64,000 nucleotides of DNA from Marsupella aquatica (taxonomy: Eukaryota > Marchantiophyta): contig OZ316897.1 in NCBI GenBank assembly GCA_973895155.1, positions 23,250,001-23,314,000 on the forward strand, in the 5' to 3' direction. Numbering within the stretch: the stretch's first letter is position 1; each line of letters starts with the position of its first letter. Under the pieces are notes generated by a model. That model did no database searches and was not told the DNA's origin. It was given only the letters and a program-made list of their open reading frames with translations. The translations under genes were made by a program, and so were the position numbers. Positions 22,201-33,146 of this stretch are shown piece after piece.

Positions 22201-25200
22201 CTGGACGTCACTGCCCCGGCCCCTGCGCGTGTTGATGTCTGCCCGTGCCCAAATCCGGACAGGCACAACTTGGACCACCCGGAACTCTTCGTACAGGGTA
22301 CGTTTCTGAACGGGCTTCTGGGAGATTTCTCTCATCAAATTGCCCGGGATACCGGGGAGTTCATGGCCCGGAAGGTAGCCTGTTTCTTCAATCAGGAGTT
22401 GGTTGCCGCCGTAAAGGCAGGTCGGGCCCAGTCGGAGGCCCTTCAGAGGATAGAGCGGTACCGGGTGGAGTCCGTGTACCTAAAGAACGAAGTGGCGGCT
22501 CAAGAGGCTGAGCTTCTGCAACTACGACCCAAGGTTGCAGCCGCCGATGAGTTGTTAGCAAAGGCGTACGCTCTTACCGCCCTAGCCGAACAGGCCAAAG
22601 CTGGGAACGAGGCCGAGATTACACGACTCCGGAACCAGATTGACAGTTTGAAGAAACAAGCTGTCACCTGGCAAAAAGACCTGGAGGAGGCCGAGGAGCG
22701 AGCCCAGCGGGACGCGACGGAGATAGCCACACTGCAGGCCGAGATGGCGCGGCTCCAAACCGAGGCCGAGAAGCAGGACCAGCTGGCGAGTAAACTGACG
22801 AGCGACGCCCAGCAGCTGGAGGAGGCATGTCAGGAGGCATGACGCGGCGAGGCAAGAGAACGAATCTCTGCTGGACCAGGTCCAGCTCCTCAAAGCGGAC
22901 AATGACAGGCTTCGAAGGCAGCGGGATGGCCGTTCCCATTCGGGCGGCTTTGGCAAGCGTGCCAGGCATTAGCGGCAAAGTAGGAATAGATTAGGATTAG
23001 GATTGGCTTAGTCAGGCTCTTGGGACAGGCACCTGCCTTAGGTACAGCAGCGCTGCCCTGCTGTCCAGCCTGCGTAAATTAGGATCTTCTAATAAGACAT
23101 AGCCGTTTTCCGGCCTGACTGTCAGCTTAGTTAGGACCTTAGTCAGCGAATCTTCAGCGTGAGGACACCCCGTTCCTCGGCTCTTAGTATTTAGTGCACC
23201 CCTCTGTAGAGGCAGGGGGGTTTTTAGTTTCAGAGTCGGACATCCGCGGGACATGCGGGGAGTCTCGACCTCTGGGAATGACAGAGTACCAAGGGGAGGG
23301 GGTAGGACTAAGCTCGCCGGGTGAGTGCGGAGCCGGGCTCCGTTGTAGTGTGCACCCTCGGCCTTGAACCTGTGCATTCCAGGGCTGTCGTGTCAACTAA
23401 GTGTACGCATATGTTCCCTTTGTAGTAAAATCCTTTCCCATCATTTTTCCTTCGTGTAAATCGAGATTGTATACATGTGTGCGCATATGTGTGTGGGTTT
23501 CTCGTATACGGGTGGCAGCGCCGGGCCGAACGCACTACCCGAGATGTGCACAGGGTGCAGCCTGCGGGTAAGTGGTTGCGAGCACGGGTTGAGGACCTGT
23601 ATCATCGAATCCGGATCGAAGGCGGACAGCACGAAGGCTTAGAAGCCCTTAAGCCGGGGTTGATCCTGCTATCGACTAAGGTACGTTCTGGCGGTGGAAC
23701 ACAAACCATACCTAGGAGGTGTCCGTATGTAGCAGTATGCGCACTTAGCGCTAGTTTACGAGAATAAGGTGCATTACGTGCTTCCCTTCCTGCCCGAACC
23801 CTCAGATTTACGAGGGATGTGCCCGTCTAAGCTGAAGTCTGAGTTAAGGCCGAAGCCTACGACGTGACACGTTAACATTCTCTACTTGGATAGAGATCAT
23901 CCCTGTCCAGTTGGATAGAGATGATCTCTATCCACATAGTGGGTAGAGATGATTTAAAGTTTTTAAAAGGTTTTGGATCTTTCTCGTCCTTTGCCCCATC
24001 ATCCGCCTAGATAGAGATCATCCCTTTGTAGTTCTCTATCCAAGCAAAGGGTAGTGATGATTTGAATTAGTAATTGCATATAGATCATTCCTATCCTATG
24101 ACTGAAATCATCTCTGTCCAGTTGGACAGGGATGATCTCTATCCAAGGAAGGGAGAGTGACCTCTAGTTGGAATCGGATAGAGATCATCTCTGTCCAAAC
24201 TTATAGAGAACCCCAAATTTCCAGTGACAAAACTAATAACCAGGTCAGAGGTGGCTCTTCCAATAATGGAGGTGAATGACACTTGGATGGAGGATGCGAC
24301 GGGGGACACACCCCGGCGTAGGAAGGGCGAACAGGCTTTTCGGGAGGGACACAATTTCTCTCCGGGTGGACGGGCACGTATCTAGGAAAATAGGATCATT
24401 GGCTCCTTGGTTGCGGTTCACACAACATGATGAGAACTGTACGCATTGTAACATGGAATGTTTGTGGCTTATGCAAGCCAAACCGAAAAAACATCGTTAA
24501 AAATTGGATTGAAGGCCGCAGAGAGAAGATTGATATCATGGCGCTACAAGAAATCAAGGCCGACCAATTCCGGCTTGATATCGCTCTAAGAGCAATACTA
24601 CCACTATACCAGCACTTAACATCTGCCCCGGATGAGGGCAGAGGAGGCTCTGCCCTGCAACTGCATCCGGACCTTAAGATTGTAGCACGGGGAGTTGTTG
24701 ATTTGGGTAGAGTTGTGTGGGCACGGATTGAGGTTGACGACATCACTTTTGGCATTGTAAGCATTTACACACCTAATTCCCCTTGCCAGAGGGCGGGCCT
24801 ATGGCATGAGCTGAAGCAACTCCTCCCCTAGGGAGACTGGATTCTAGGGGGTGATTTCAACATGACGGAACTTCGAGAAGATTCTACGGGAATTTCTCCT
24901 CTGATTAAGGGACGAGAAGCAGAGTTCTGGCGCTTCTTGAGAGTCAGATTGGACTTGGTCGATGCTATAAGGATTAAAGGAGAAGCCATGGGCGCACATT
25001 TCACCGCAGGTTCAGGAATACGGGAACAGTGCAGTCAAGACTGGATAGATTTTATTTCAGCGGAAAAGGAGAATGGATAGAAGAACTCACGGAATTGATT
25101 CATGATGGGGGATCTACGCTTTCGGATCACGACCCAGTGGTGATAATAATTGGACTGGGAGAGCGGACGAACAACACTCCCCTCCTTAGGGGGGCAGTTT

Positions 25201-28200
25201 TGTTCAAGGCCGATCCTACAGTGGTCAGATACCAGGAAAATTTGATTGCTCTAGAGGGCGCATGGAACGCTGGAAAGGGAGGATGCATGGAGCCGTTGCT
25301 GGCGTTCGATCGAGCTAGTAGTAGGATGCGCCAGATGTATAGGATGAAACAGAGCTCCCCAAAAGAACGGGCGGAAGAGATGAGGGTGCTGCAAAATAAG
25401 CTACGGGAATGCAAGGAGGCTTTACTGGATGCCCATTCGGAGGATGATCTGAGAACGTATGTCGAAGCAGAAGATCTTTTGCATGTTGCTGAATTAGAAG
25501 AAGCACATATAAGTAGACATCATGCCAGGATCAAATGGCTGGGTGAAGGGGATGAGCCCACCCGTTTTTATTTTGCTATAGTGAAAGCTAAGAGAAGCAG
25601 GGAGGCCATGAGGACTCTGTCAACGGAGGGAGGAGGTACTATTAATGAGCCGATGGCTATTCTTCAGGAAGTGATATGACACTGTAAAGAACTATATGCC
25701 CCCCCTCCTCTTACAACCGGGGAGCACCGAGAGCGGCTGAGAGCAAGGAGCACCCTCCTAGCTCACACTAGACATACAGTAACCATATCAGATTTGAATA
25801 GGATGGAAGCATTGCCCACTAGCGAGGAAATCAAGCAAACTCTCTGGCTACTGCCGTCGGATAAAGCCCCAGGCCCGGATGGTATGACTGCTGAGGTTTA
25901 TCGGGCCTATTGGGAGTTTATGGGAGTGGACATAGTGGCAATGATACATGTTTTCTGGCTGACAGGTAAACTGGCTGCAGGAGTGAAAGATGGGATTATT
26001 AAATTTATTCCGAAGAAGCCGGATAAACGTTTCTTGAAGGACTGGAGACCCCTGACTATGTTGAACACGATTTACAAGCTTATTGCTAAGATCTTGGCCA
26101 ATAGATTGAAGCTGGTTCTAGTTAAGCTCATCAACGTACAGCAGACAGGGTTCATCCCGGGCAGGAATATTTTGGAGAACATTTCGCTTGCCTGGCTAAC
26201 ATGTGATTGGGTTAAGAACAGGAAAGTGGAATCCCTGTTTCTTAAGTTGGACTTTGAGAAGGCCTTTGATAGAGTAGATCATGAGTACATTTGGGAATCA
26301 ATGCATCTGCTAGGGATTGGCAGCAACTTTATCAGGTTGGTACAGGAATTACTAAGGGACTCATCTTCGCGAATACAGGTTAACGGTTTGCTGTCAGAAC
26401 CGATGGGCGTGGAGCGGGGCGTTAGACAGGGCTGCCCGCTTTCACCCTTACTGTTCGTTATCTCCACTCAACCACTCATGGATCTCATGGATGCTGAGCT
26501 TGAGGCGGGAAGATTACTGGGGATCAAAATCACGGATGAGCTAACAATATGCTATAGGTTATTTGCGGATGACATGGGGATGTTTATCCCTGCCACTTTG
26601 AGGAGCTTTACAATGGCCACAACTGTTTTGCATTGCTATGAAACAGCAACTGGTGCAAAACTCAACCTGCGGAAATCCATTGTCATCCCACTATCACTGG
26701 ATACTATACCAAGGTGGCTGTCAAATACAGGTTGCGTGATTAGTCACAAAGGAGAGCTACAGAAGTACCTGGGTGCTCCCCTGGGGGTAGACTTGAAGAC
26801 GGAGCAACTGCATAGATTTGTTCTAGATAAAATCGGCATGCGCTTATCCTCCTGGGCAAATAAACTTTTGTCCTTTTCAGGGCGGGCACTTCTGGTGAGA
26901 CATTTTACAGGCTATTCCTATTTACCACTCCATGTTCCTAAGAGCGTCTGAGGGACTTGCGAAGAAAATGATTGCGCTGTGCCGGGACTTTTTATGGGGA
27001 TACAACTCGGAGGGGGGCAAGAGGATCCCTCTTGTTTCTTGGGCCAGAATGGCCAGACCTAGGATGGAGGGGGGACTCGGGCTGAAAGACTTCCGCAGCC
27101 ACTCTGACGCTCTGTTAGCCAAATGGTTCACTGGAGCTCTAGATTGCCCGGAGACGGAATGGGCCTCTCTCTTTGCAGAAAATCTCAAAATAGTGCGCTG
27201 GATGAATTATAAGTGGATACGCTGGAACAAGTACTCCTTTCAGGATAAGATGTTGTTATGCAGCCCTCGGTCCTTCAATGGACTGGCATATACTGGAGGA
27301 CTGTGGAAGGCGTGGGTACAACTTTGTTCCCACCTGATATTTGCACCCACTGTTATGATACCTGGTAGGTGGAATATCATGGACACTATACGCTGTCTCA
27401 TTGGTTTCCAATCCTGGCCCAACACAAATTTTGCTGTGGTCACTGTGCTGTGTGGCCGAATGGGCATCAGAGGCATTCAGGATTTATGGTCTGCTGAACA
27501 GAATGAGTGGCGTAATCTGAATGAGCAACTAGAACACCTTCAAGGCTTTACTCCGCTTGAGAAAACTTGCTGCAGGGAGTTCTTACAGAAGGTCAGTGCT
27601 ATAGATGGTTGCAGGATGAACTATGTTACTGGTTCCCGATGCTGGAGATGGGCTGACAGACCTGATACTATCAATACTTTTAGGATATCCAATCTAAGGG
27701 CATACATGTTGATTCGCCCCCCCCATCAGAGACTACGACAGCCTGAATCACACTTGGGGTAGCTTGAAAACGGAAGGTGAATGGAATGCTGGGTGGAGTG
27801 GACTGTGGCGCTCTGACCTTTCCTCCCGTGCTAAGACTTTTCTTTGGAGAATATTGGCTTCAGGTCTCTTTACCGGTGTTCGAGCAAGACGCATTGATAA
27901 AGGAGAAGGGCACTGTAAACTGTGTAGTGGAGAAATAGAAACTATCCCCCATCTTTTTGCACAGTGCGTTCATGCCAAGAGATGTTGGTCACTTGCTGCC
28001 ACTTGTTTTTCAGGAACCTTTACAGATTACTCGGGTAGACTACTAGATCTACTGATTCTCACAACATCGAAGGACCCTAACACAGTAGCCAAACTATTTA
28101 TTCTCTATCAGATCCTTTGGTCTTTATGGCAGAGCAGGAATGTACACATGTTTCAGGCCAATGGCTTTAGGACATTTGATCTTTGCTTTACCCTCTCAGA

Positions 28201-31200
28201 GGCTGTTGACCATGCATCGGCGGTGGGCCTGTGTTTACCCCCGAGCAGATGACACACACGATTGTTACGAGTGAAGGAGATCCTTATTCAGGAAAGATTA
28301 GTGTGGCTTAACAGCCGGCAGACTTGGATCACATCTAGATAGGAACTATGCTGGCCAATGGGGAATGCAGTACTTGAGCTCTACTTTCACCTGGTGTGGA
28401 TCACTGTTTTCGTGGTGGACAGCCTAGTCTCTAGGCTTTCATCACATGTTGTTGTTTCCGCTCTTCAGGCGGGGTGGTTGATTGTGTGTTGCGGGTCACT
28501 TTCCTGTTTTCCTTGCCACGGGGTTTTCGTGGTCACTAATAAATTAAGAAAAAACATTTCCAAGGAATAATTATGCATGGTTGTGGCAATTCAGGGAGTA
28601 CTCTCAATGCATTGAAACCACCAATTTCAGAGGCAGATTGTTCTGAGGGAGTCTTGCTTGAGCAGAGCAACCCAGACTTCCATTGGGGCCTTGAGTTCTC
28701 CAGAGTTGATTTTGATTATCTTAGCACAACAAAGAGACGGGAACCCGTGTTGTGCATAAAGGTCAGAACGTCAGAAGGGGAGACTCTTGTAATTGGACCT
28801 GTAGTCTTCGTTGGAATTGAAGGAAGGGGATTTGTTTCCGTCATTCTTGAGCTCCATGAAAGAATAAGGTGGGTTAAACTTCATCTTCCGTCAAAGGCAT
28901 ATTCCTCCGAGTTCAATATTGAGTGGTCTGCTGTTGGAGAACTTGGCGTGTTGTCAATGGGATTTTTCCCAAAATCATATTCAGCTCAGAAAGTTATTGC
29001 AGGGGTGAAGGGGATTCTTCCACTCGACATCATGTATGGCTTCCAATATGTGAAGCTAAATATCCATAAAAACCAAGGGAATTACACAATCCCGGTTACA
29101 TGGGTTTTAAATAATCTGCTTGACAAGGCAGGTTTACTATCTTCAGAGTTAAGTGTTTGGCTTGACAGGAACATTGCATTTGATGAGGAGTTTGTGATGG
29201 ATAATGCAAAAAAGTGGATAAATTCATTACCCAAGCCGACAAATGTTCCACCAGTAGCGGTGAAAGAGCTTCCACTAGTAGTTGTGAACACGGAAGTTCC
29301 CAAGCCACCAAAGTATCCCAGGAGACAACAGGGACTGCAAGAACAACAGCTGGGACCGCAGGAACAACAACTGGAACAAGCACCAAAAGAGTGGTAGGGA
29401 AGCGGAGAAAAAGAGAGAGCAAGGAGCACGAGAAAATTGAGACACTGCCAAAGGAACCCGAGAAGAAGCCAGTAGGGAAGAAGAAACAGAAGACTGACAA
29501 GTCTATCATGCAGTCAACCCCTGCAGAAGTACAGATGCTCCCAGAAGATGAGGGAGACAAACTTGATGCCCCTGAGGAGAAGAAGGTCTTAGAAGGAAAT
29601 GATGTTCTCCAAAGAATAGAGCAGTACTATACTTTTGGGATAAATGAACTGTTTTCTATTCCAGTGGAGAAAATTATGCCTGCACCAGCAAGATTATGTT
29701 ACAGAATGCTCAATAGTACCCATGTGAAGCACATAGCCGAATCCATGGTCAAAAACCCTGGACATGAACCTCATGTTGCAGACCTGCTTCCTTACAATCC
29801 AAAGCTTAGAAAGTTGCTCCATTTTGATAGCACGGAGAACGACCGCAAAGACTTTCTTGCAGGTGTGAAGAAAGGCGAGATTGGTTTCTTTGCCATCAGC
29901 GGGCAACATTCGGCTAGGGCGGCCAAGTGGGTTATCGAATGGGCCAAAACTGATGCCAAGCTCACAGTGTTGGCAAAAAAGTTAAAATACAAGAAGTCTA
30001 GATTATTGTCAGACCTTACACCATCGGCTATATTAGTTGAGCACTCAATGAGATCAAATGCCATCAATTCGACGATGGTGTTTCAATCGTGCTTCAAAGA
30101 TACAATTGTTCATGCAAGGAAACAATTCATTGAATGCAGAGCACCAAGAAAGCCAAAGCACGGGGACAACAAGTCAAACGCCCAAGACAATCAGAAATTT
30201 CAGGTGAGAAACGTATTTTCTTGTTTGGATAGAGATGGTCTCTGTCCAAGAGTGTGACCGCCCGTTACACTGATTTTAGTTCAATATATTTTTTGGTTAT
30301 GACTTGGATGGAGATGATCTTTGTCCAAGAGAGAGACCGTCCGTTACATTGATTTTAGTTCAACACATGTTTTGGTTATGACTTGGATGGAGATGGTCTC
30401 TGTCCAAGAGTGAGACCGTCCGTTTCAAAGATTTTACTTCATTCTACTTTTGGTTTTGACTTGGATGGAGATGGTCTCTGTCCAAGAGTGTGACCGTCCG
30501 TTCTAGAGATTTTACTTCATTCTACTTTTGGTTTTGACTTGGATGGAGATGGTCTCTGTCCAAGAGTGTGACTTTTGGTTTATTTAGATAACTCATAACA
30601 TTCCCCCCAATTTTTGATTGCAGGATTATTTAGCACTGGCAAGGATGACCATGGGGAGAAAAGCCTTGAAAAATGTATACTGGTTGCTTTTTGCCCAGAA
30701 TGATCTTTTTGAGTTATGGCAGTTAGTGTGCCAGATGTGGATTGATGGAAATCTTCCTGATGGAGCTGGTACACAAGGAAACAAAAGGTCTGAAAAGGCA
30801 ATAACAGTCGCAATGTTTCATTGTTTTGATGGTAAAATCTCAAATAGAGATTTGACCAAAATTTTGAGCAAGGTGAAGTCAGGTCAGGTTTTATTGAAGA
30901 AGGATCCGACAAATAAGTCAGATGTTCCAACGATGGAGGAGTTTGCAAAGGAGGTGAAGATATTGATCAAATTGAAGTCTCTTATTGGAGATTACTACTT
31001 CAAGAAGGATCCAAAAAACTTCCCAGCAGATACTCAATGGGTTAAAGTAATTGAGGTCCTCCCATTGTTAAGTGCCGAGTCAGAGTTGAACAGGTGCCGA
31101 AGAGCGGCTGGTGAAGTATGGTTGACAAATTTATTGAAGTCTAATCATACAAAGGAGAGTGAGATATTGCCAATGACATTGGTGATGCGTCTAGATGATA

Positions 31201-33018
31201 TTTACTGTCAGAAGTTTGGCGGTGGGACAAGTTCTCGGACCCAACCGTGGGTCACATTTTTTAGTAACAACCTAATGAAGACAGTGGATCTGGAGTCGTT
31301 GGAAGAACAATCTCCAACATGCCCTCTTGCGATTGTTGATTTCAGCCAACTTCAACAGAAGGAGTGGACTGAAGCAGAGATTTTGGTCCTCTTCCAATAT
31401 ATAGTAGAGCTACCACGGAATCCCACCATTGTTGTGATGATAACTGTCCATCCGGGTTATCTTGTACTGAATGTCCTAAGCGCTCTTCGTAAATTAGGAC
31501 ATTCAAAAACTTTAAGCATTCACATTGAGTATGGGAGTTATTCTCGAGATGATCAACCTCACCCTCATGACTCATGTTGGAAGGGAGGAATAGAAGAAGT
31601 TATCTTTGCCAGAATTTCTCGCAAAGAAAATGTCAGCTGGGATGAAGTGTTCAAGCCCAACCAAATGAAGCCAAAATGGGTGTATGGTGAAAAGGATACT
31701 GATTTTGTCGTTGAGAAGATCAAAGGGAATGGAACGGCGAAGGGAAAGAACACGGACGAGGAGTCAATGGATGAAGATCTACGAATTGTGATGACCCTAG
31801 AAGAGGCGACAATACTTCTGCACATGGCACCTCGATTTGAGACTGTTGGGGCTCGCGGTGGATGGGTGAATCCTCATGCCAAACCCACCCGGATGATCCA
31901 AAAGATCATCCAAACATTATCCGAACCAGGGGATTTGATTCTTGACTTTTTCTCTGGCGGTCAAGTGATAAAGACATCCCTTTTTTCTCAACGTGAATGT
32001 TTTGTTTATTGTGACTCTCAACATGAGAGACATTTTTTGGAAGCATACGCTTCGTTCCTTTGCGAGAGGGTTCCCACCATCAAAGATCGTTATGATTGCT
32101 ATGTTGGTGGATGTTCTAGACATTGGGAACCCTCTTCTGCCGCTGTTGCTATTCATGATGAATCAGATGGTGATCAAGAAGATGGAGCTGACCAATCAGT
32201 CAAAGGTGATGGGCCATCGGAGGGTGCATATGTGAAGAATTTGGATGACCGAGTTGGCGAGGGTGAAGATATTGACCTTGTGGAAGACGACATGATTGTT
32301 GGATCTGCACCTTGTAGTTCACCAATTACAGATGTTGCCCCCATGGGCCCCAACGAGGGCCAGTTTGATGATAACTTGGATAGAGATGGTCTCCATCCAC
32401 AAGTGCCTGGACAAGAGATGGAGAAAATGAGAGAATCAGAAGTTGATACATTTGAGAAACTTTCTTCAAACAACCTTCTCAATCAAGGTGCGGAGAGGCA
32501 TGGTGAGTCCAATGAACTTGACACATTGGGATTGAGAGCAGAGACCATCCAAGTACCTGACATTCCCGTCAATGAAGCAAGTGCATCCACGACTGCTGAC
32601 AACCAGGCAGGTGCTTCAATTTGTCCCAATACACTCTTTTCCGCTTCTGATGACAAATTAGTGTTTGTTCGGTCACAATCAAGAAGTCCTGTTATCCTTC
32701 CGATCTCAAAAAAGAAAGGAAAGAGAGTAGCATCAATGGGATATAAGTCACTTGAATATGATTGCCGATGTTACGTGTGGAAAAGTGGACCAGATGTAGG
32801 AACCGAAGTACCGTTGGATGCTGCTCAATCAATTTTGAACAATGACTTACAAAAAGCATAAGAAAGATCCAGCTTATAGAAGCGGAGAATTGGGATTGAT
32901 GACTCCAGTTTGGTCTGCACCTTATTGGGTAGAGGAGAGTACCTCCGATGTCAATTATGAGATCCAACAGGAGCTCGATGATGATATCTTGATTGATGAA
33001 TATGGATCTCATTGTTAG
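19221..33018 (+). CDS. ParB-like / N6-N4 DNA methyltransferase-like protein, three exons
   Basis: Exons 19221-19350, 28595-30203 and 30624-33018. Joins CCCAA|GTGAGT to TTCAG|GG (phase 1) and TTTCAG|GTGAG to TGCAG|GAT (phase 0) both keep the frame. After an unrecognised N-terminal domain and a Ser/Thr/Lys-rich linker comes a ParB-like segment (LCYRMLNSTHVKHIAESM and FFAISGQHSARAAKWV). The last exon has a Rossmann methyltransferase-like fold in circularly permuted (beta-class) order. LAIVDFSQLQQKEW sits where DPPY is expected, then VVMITVHPGYLVLNVLSAL, and near the end KPTRMIQKIIQTLSEPGD followed by LILDFFSGG (motif I, DPFxGSG equivalent). The catalytic DPPY is not conserved, so it may bind rather than methylate DNA. 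Two single-base frame slips are visible: between 29205 and 29395, perhaps in an A run, and in an A run near 32852. They are either decay or assembly error. A hydrophilic tail carries one copy of the palindromic motif as LDRDGLHP. Confidence 0.6.
19378..19868. repeat. Palindromic-motif repeats in intron 1, left part
   Basis: About five tandem units of roughly 90-105 bp. Each has TTGGATAGAGATGATCTCCATCCAA-type palindromes, TTAGTAATTCGATACGGATC and a GGATAGAGATCATCCCTGTCC palindrome. The series resumes at 23884 after element A. Confidence 0.85.
20228..20240 (+). promoter_or_regulatory. TATA box of element A
   Basis: AGTATAAAAGG lies about 105 bp before the ATG at 20341. Element B has the same GAGTATAAAAGGAGGG box (near 40695) at a matching distance from its ATG, so the promoter is a conserved part of the family. 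Confidence 0.75.
20341..22972 (+). pseudogene. Element A protein: mobile-domain-like module plus coiled coil
   Basis: The N-terminal domain (about residues 1-125, SSAIRFWTQFL...) has no family I recognise. It is followed by a Pro/Gln-rich stretch, a basic GKKRKE signal (about 280), and a module at about 305-510 (GFEHLASLPW, MSLTEERLKMIFGLPEG) that resembles plant-mobile-domain/transposon proteins. A region with C-P-C-P-N and LDHPELFVQGTFLNGLLG comes next, and a long coiled coil from about 700. An in-frame TAG at 22090-22092 interrupts the frame. Near 22843 a frame slip breaks the last 40 codons, which in copy B run on to a TAG after GFGKHARH. There is no reverse transcriptase, protease or integrase. 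The protein may be structural or gag-like, but no function is shown. Sequence conservation with B and module sharing with C and D support it as a real gene. Confidence 0.7.
22973..23869 (+). other. 3' region of element A
   Basis: Non-coding. It contains a CT/T-rich tract before GTGTAAATCGAGATTGTATAC (about 23450), a hairpin GGCTTA...TAAGCC at about 23637-23656, and the GTACGTTCTGGCGGTGGAAC block at 23681-23700 followed by ACCATACCTAGG. Matching segments occur in elements B, C1, D and E. Confidence 0.6.
23884..24200. repeat. Palindromic-motif repeats in intron 1, right part
   Basis: Continuation of the 19378-19868 series: TTGGATAGAGATGATCTCTATCC and variants. The series was split by insertion of element A and is followed by the LINE. 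Confidence 0.85.
24224..28555 (+). mobile_element. 5'-truncated plant LINE (L1-like) in intron 1
   Basis: It carries endonuclease, reverse transcriptase and zf-RVT coding regions and ends in a short A-rich tail (AAATTAAGAAAAAAC). ATTTCCA occurs at both edges (24217-24223 and 28556-28562) as a short candidate target duplication. ORF1 appears to be missing except for a short leader frame, so it is 5'-truncated. It has the same orientation as the host gene. Confidence 0.8.
24427..28252 (+). pseudogene. LINE ORF2: endonuclease, reverse transcriptase, zf-RVT, broken
   Basis: ORF2 of an L1-like retrotransposon, which would nick target DNA and prime reverse transcription there. Order: EEP endonuclease (TWNVCGL, LQEIKADQF, GGDFNM, SDHDPV), then reverse transcriptase (APGPDGM, LTMLNTIYKLIAKILANRLK, QTGFIPGRNI, LKLDFEKAFDRVDH, GVRQGCPLSPLLF, and FADDM as the catalytic YADD equivalent), then a zinc motif CKLCSGEIETIPHLFAQC. 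Lesions: TAG near 24829, a frameshift near 25030-25080, TGA at 25677-25679, and frameshifts near 26940 and 27750. Typical length for a plant L1 ORF2. The copy is dead. Confidence 0.9.
30224..30565 (+). repeat. Five 79-bp units with the palindromic motif in intron 2
   Basis: TTGGATGGAGATGGTCTCTG-type palindromes start at 30225, 30304, 30383, 30461 and 30539, a period of 78-79 bp. They are separated by GAGTGTGACCGTCCGTT and TTTACTTCATTCTACTTTTGG-like spacers. The array fills most of the 420-bp intron (30204-30623). Confidence 0.9.
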
Positions 33019-33146
33019 CCAAGGGCTAAGATTTAGCCATGTGACCTTATCAATTTGATATAATATAGTCTGTATAATTATACTTCAAGCGCGCCTAACA
33101 ATTAGAGCATAAGTATCAATATCCATTTCCTTGTTACGGTTGCTCA

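Larger units (their letters stand above)
19875..23869 (+). mobile_element. Element A: LTR-less TG...CA element, 5-bp target duplication CGTTA
   Basis: It starts TGTGACGCCGCC and ends GACGTGACA. CGTTA flanks it directly at 19870-19874 and 23870-23874. The first and last kilobase are not similar, so there are no LTRs. It contains a TATA box (20233), one long gene (20341-22972) and a 0.9-kb 3' region with the conserved hairpin/palindrome block at about 23630-23716. It could be a solo giant LTR carrying a gene, or a non-autonomous element mobilised by an integrase. Its sibling is element B. Confidence 0.8.
19351..28594 (+). other. 9.2-kb intron 1 of the methyltransferase-like gene
   Basis: Donor GTGAGT at 19351 and acceptor TTCAG ending at 28594. 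Removing element A and the LINE with their duplications leaves about 905 bp, which is largely palindromic repeats. The exon phases match across the whole intron, which supports the gene model. Confidence 0.65.

Noticed and set aside
19875-23869. Element A as a complete LTR retrotransposon
   Set aside because: The first and last kilobase are not similar, no primer site follows the start, and no pol domains are present. A solo LTR remains possible and is discussed in the findings.
24396-27188. Minus-strand frames opposite the LINE
   Set aside because: Shadows of the endonuclease and reverse-transcriptase coding strand.
29082-29560. Antisense frames opposite the Ser/Thr/Lys-rich linker
   Set aside because: Low-complexity shadows of the linker-coding strand.
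19221-33018. Bacterial contamination as the source of the ParB/methyltransferase-like gene
   Set aside because: It has spliceable introns, a nested plant LINE, plant-like elements on both sides and the same palindromic repeats in introns and exons.
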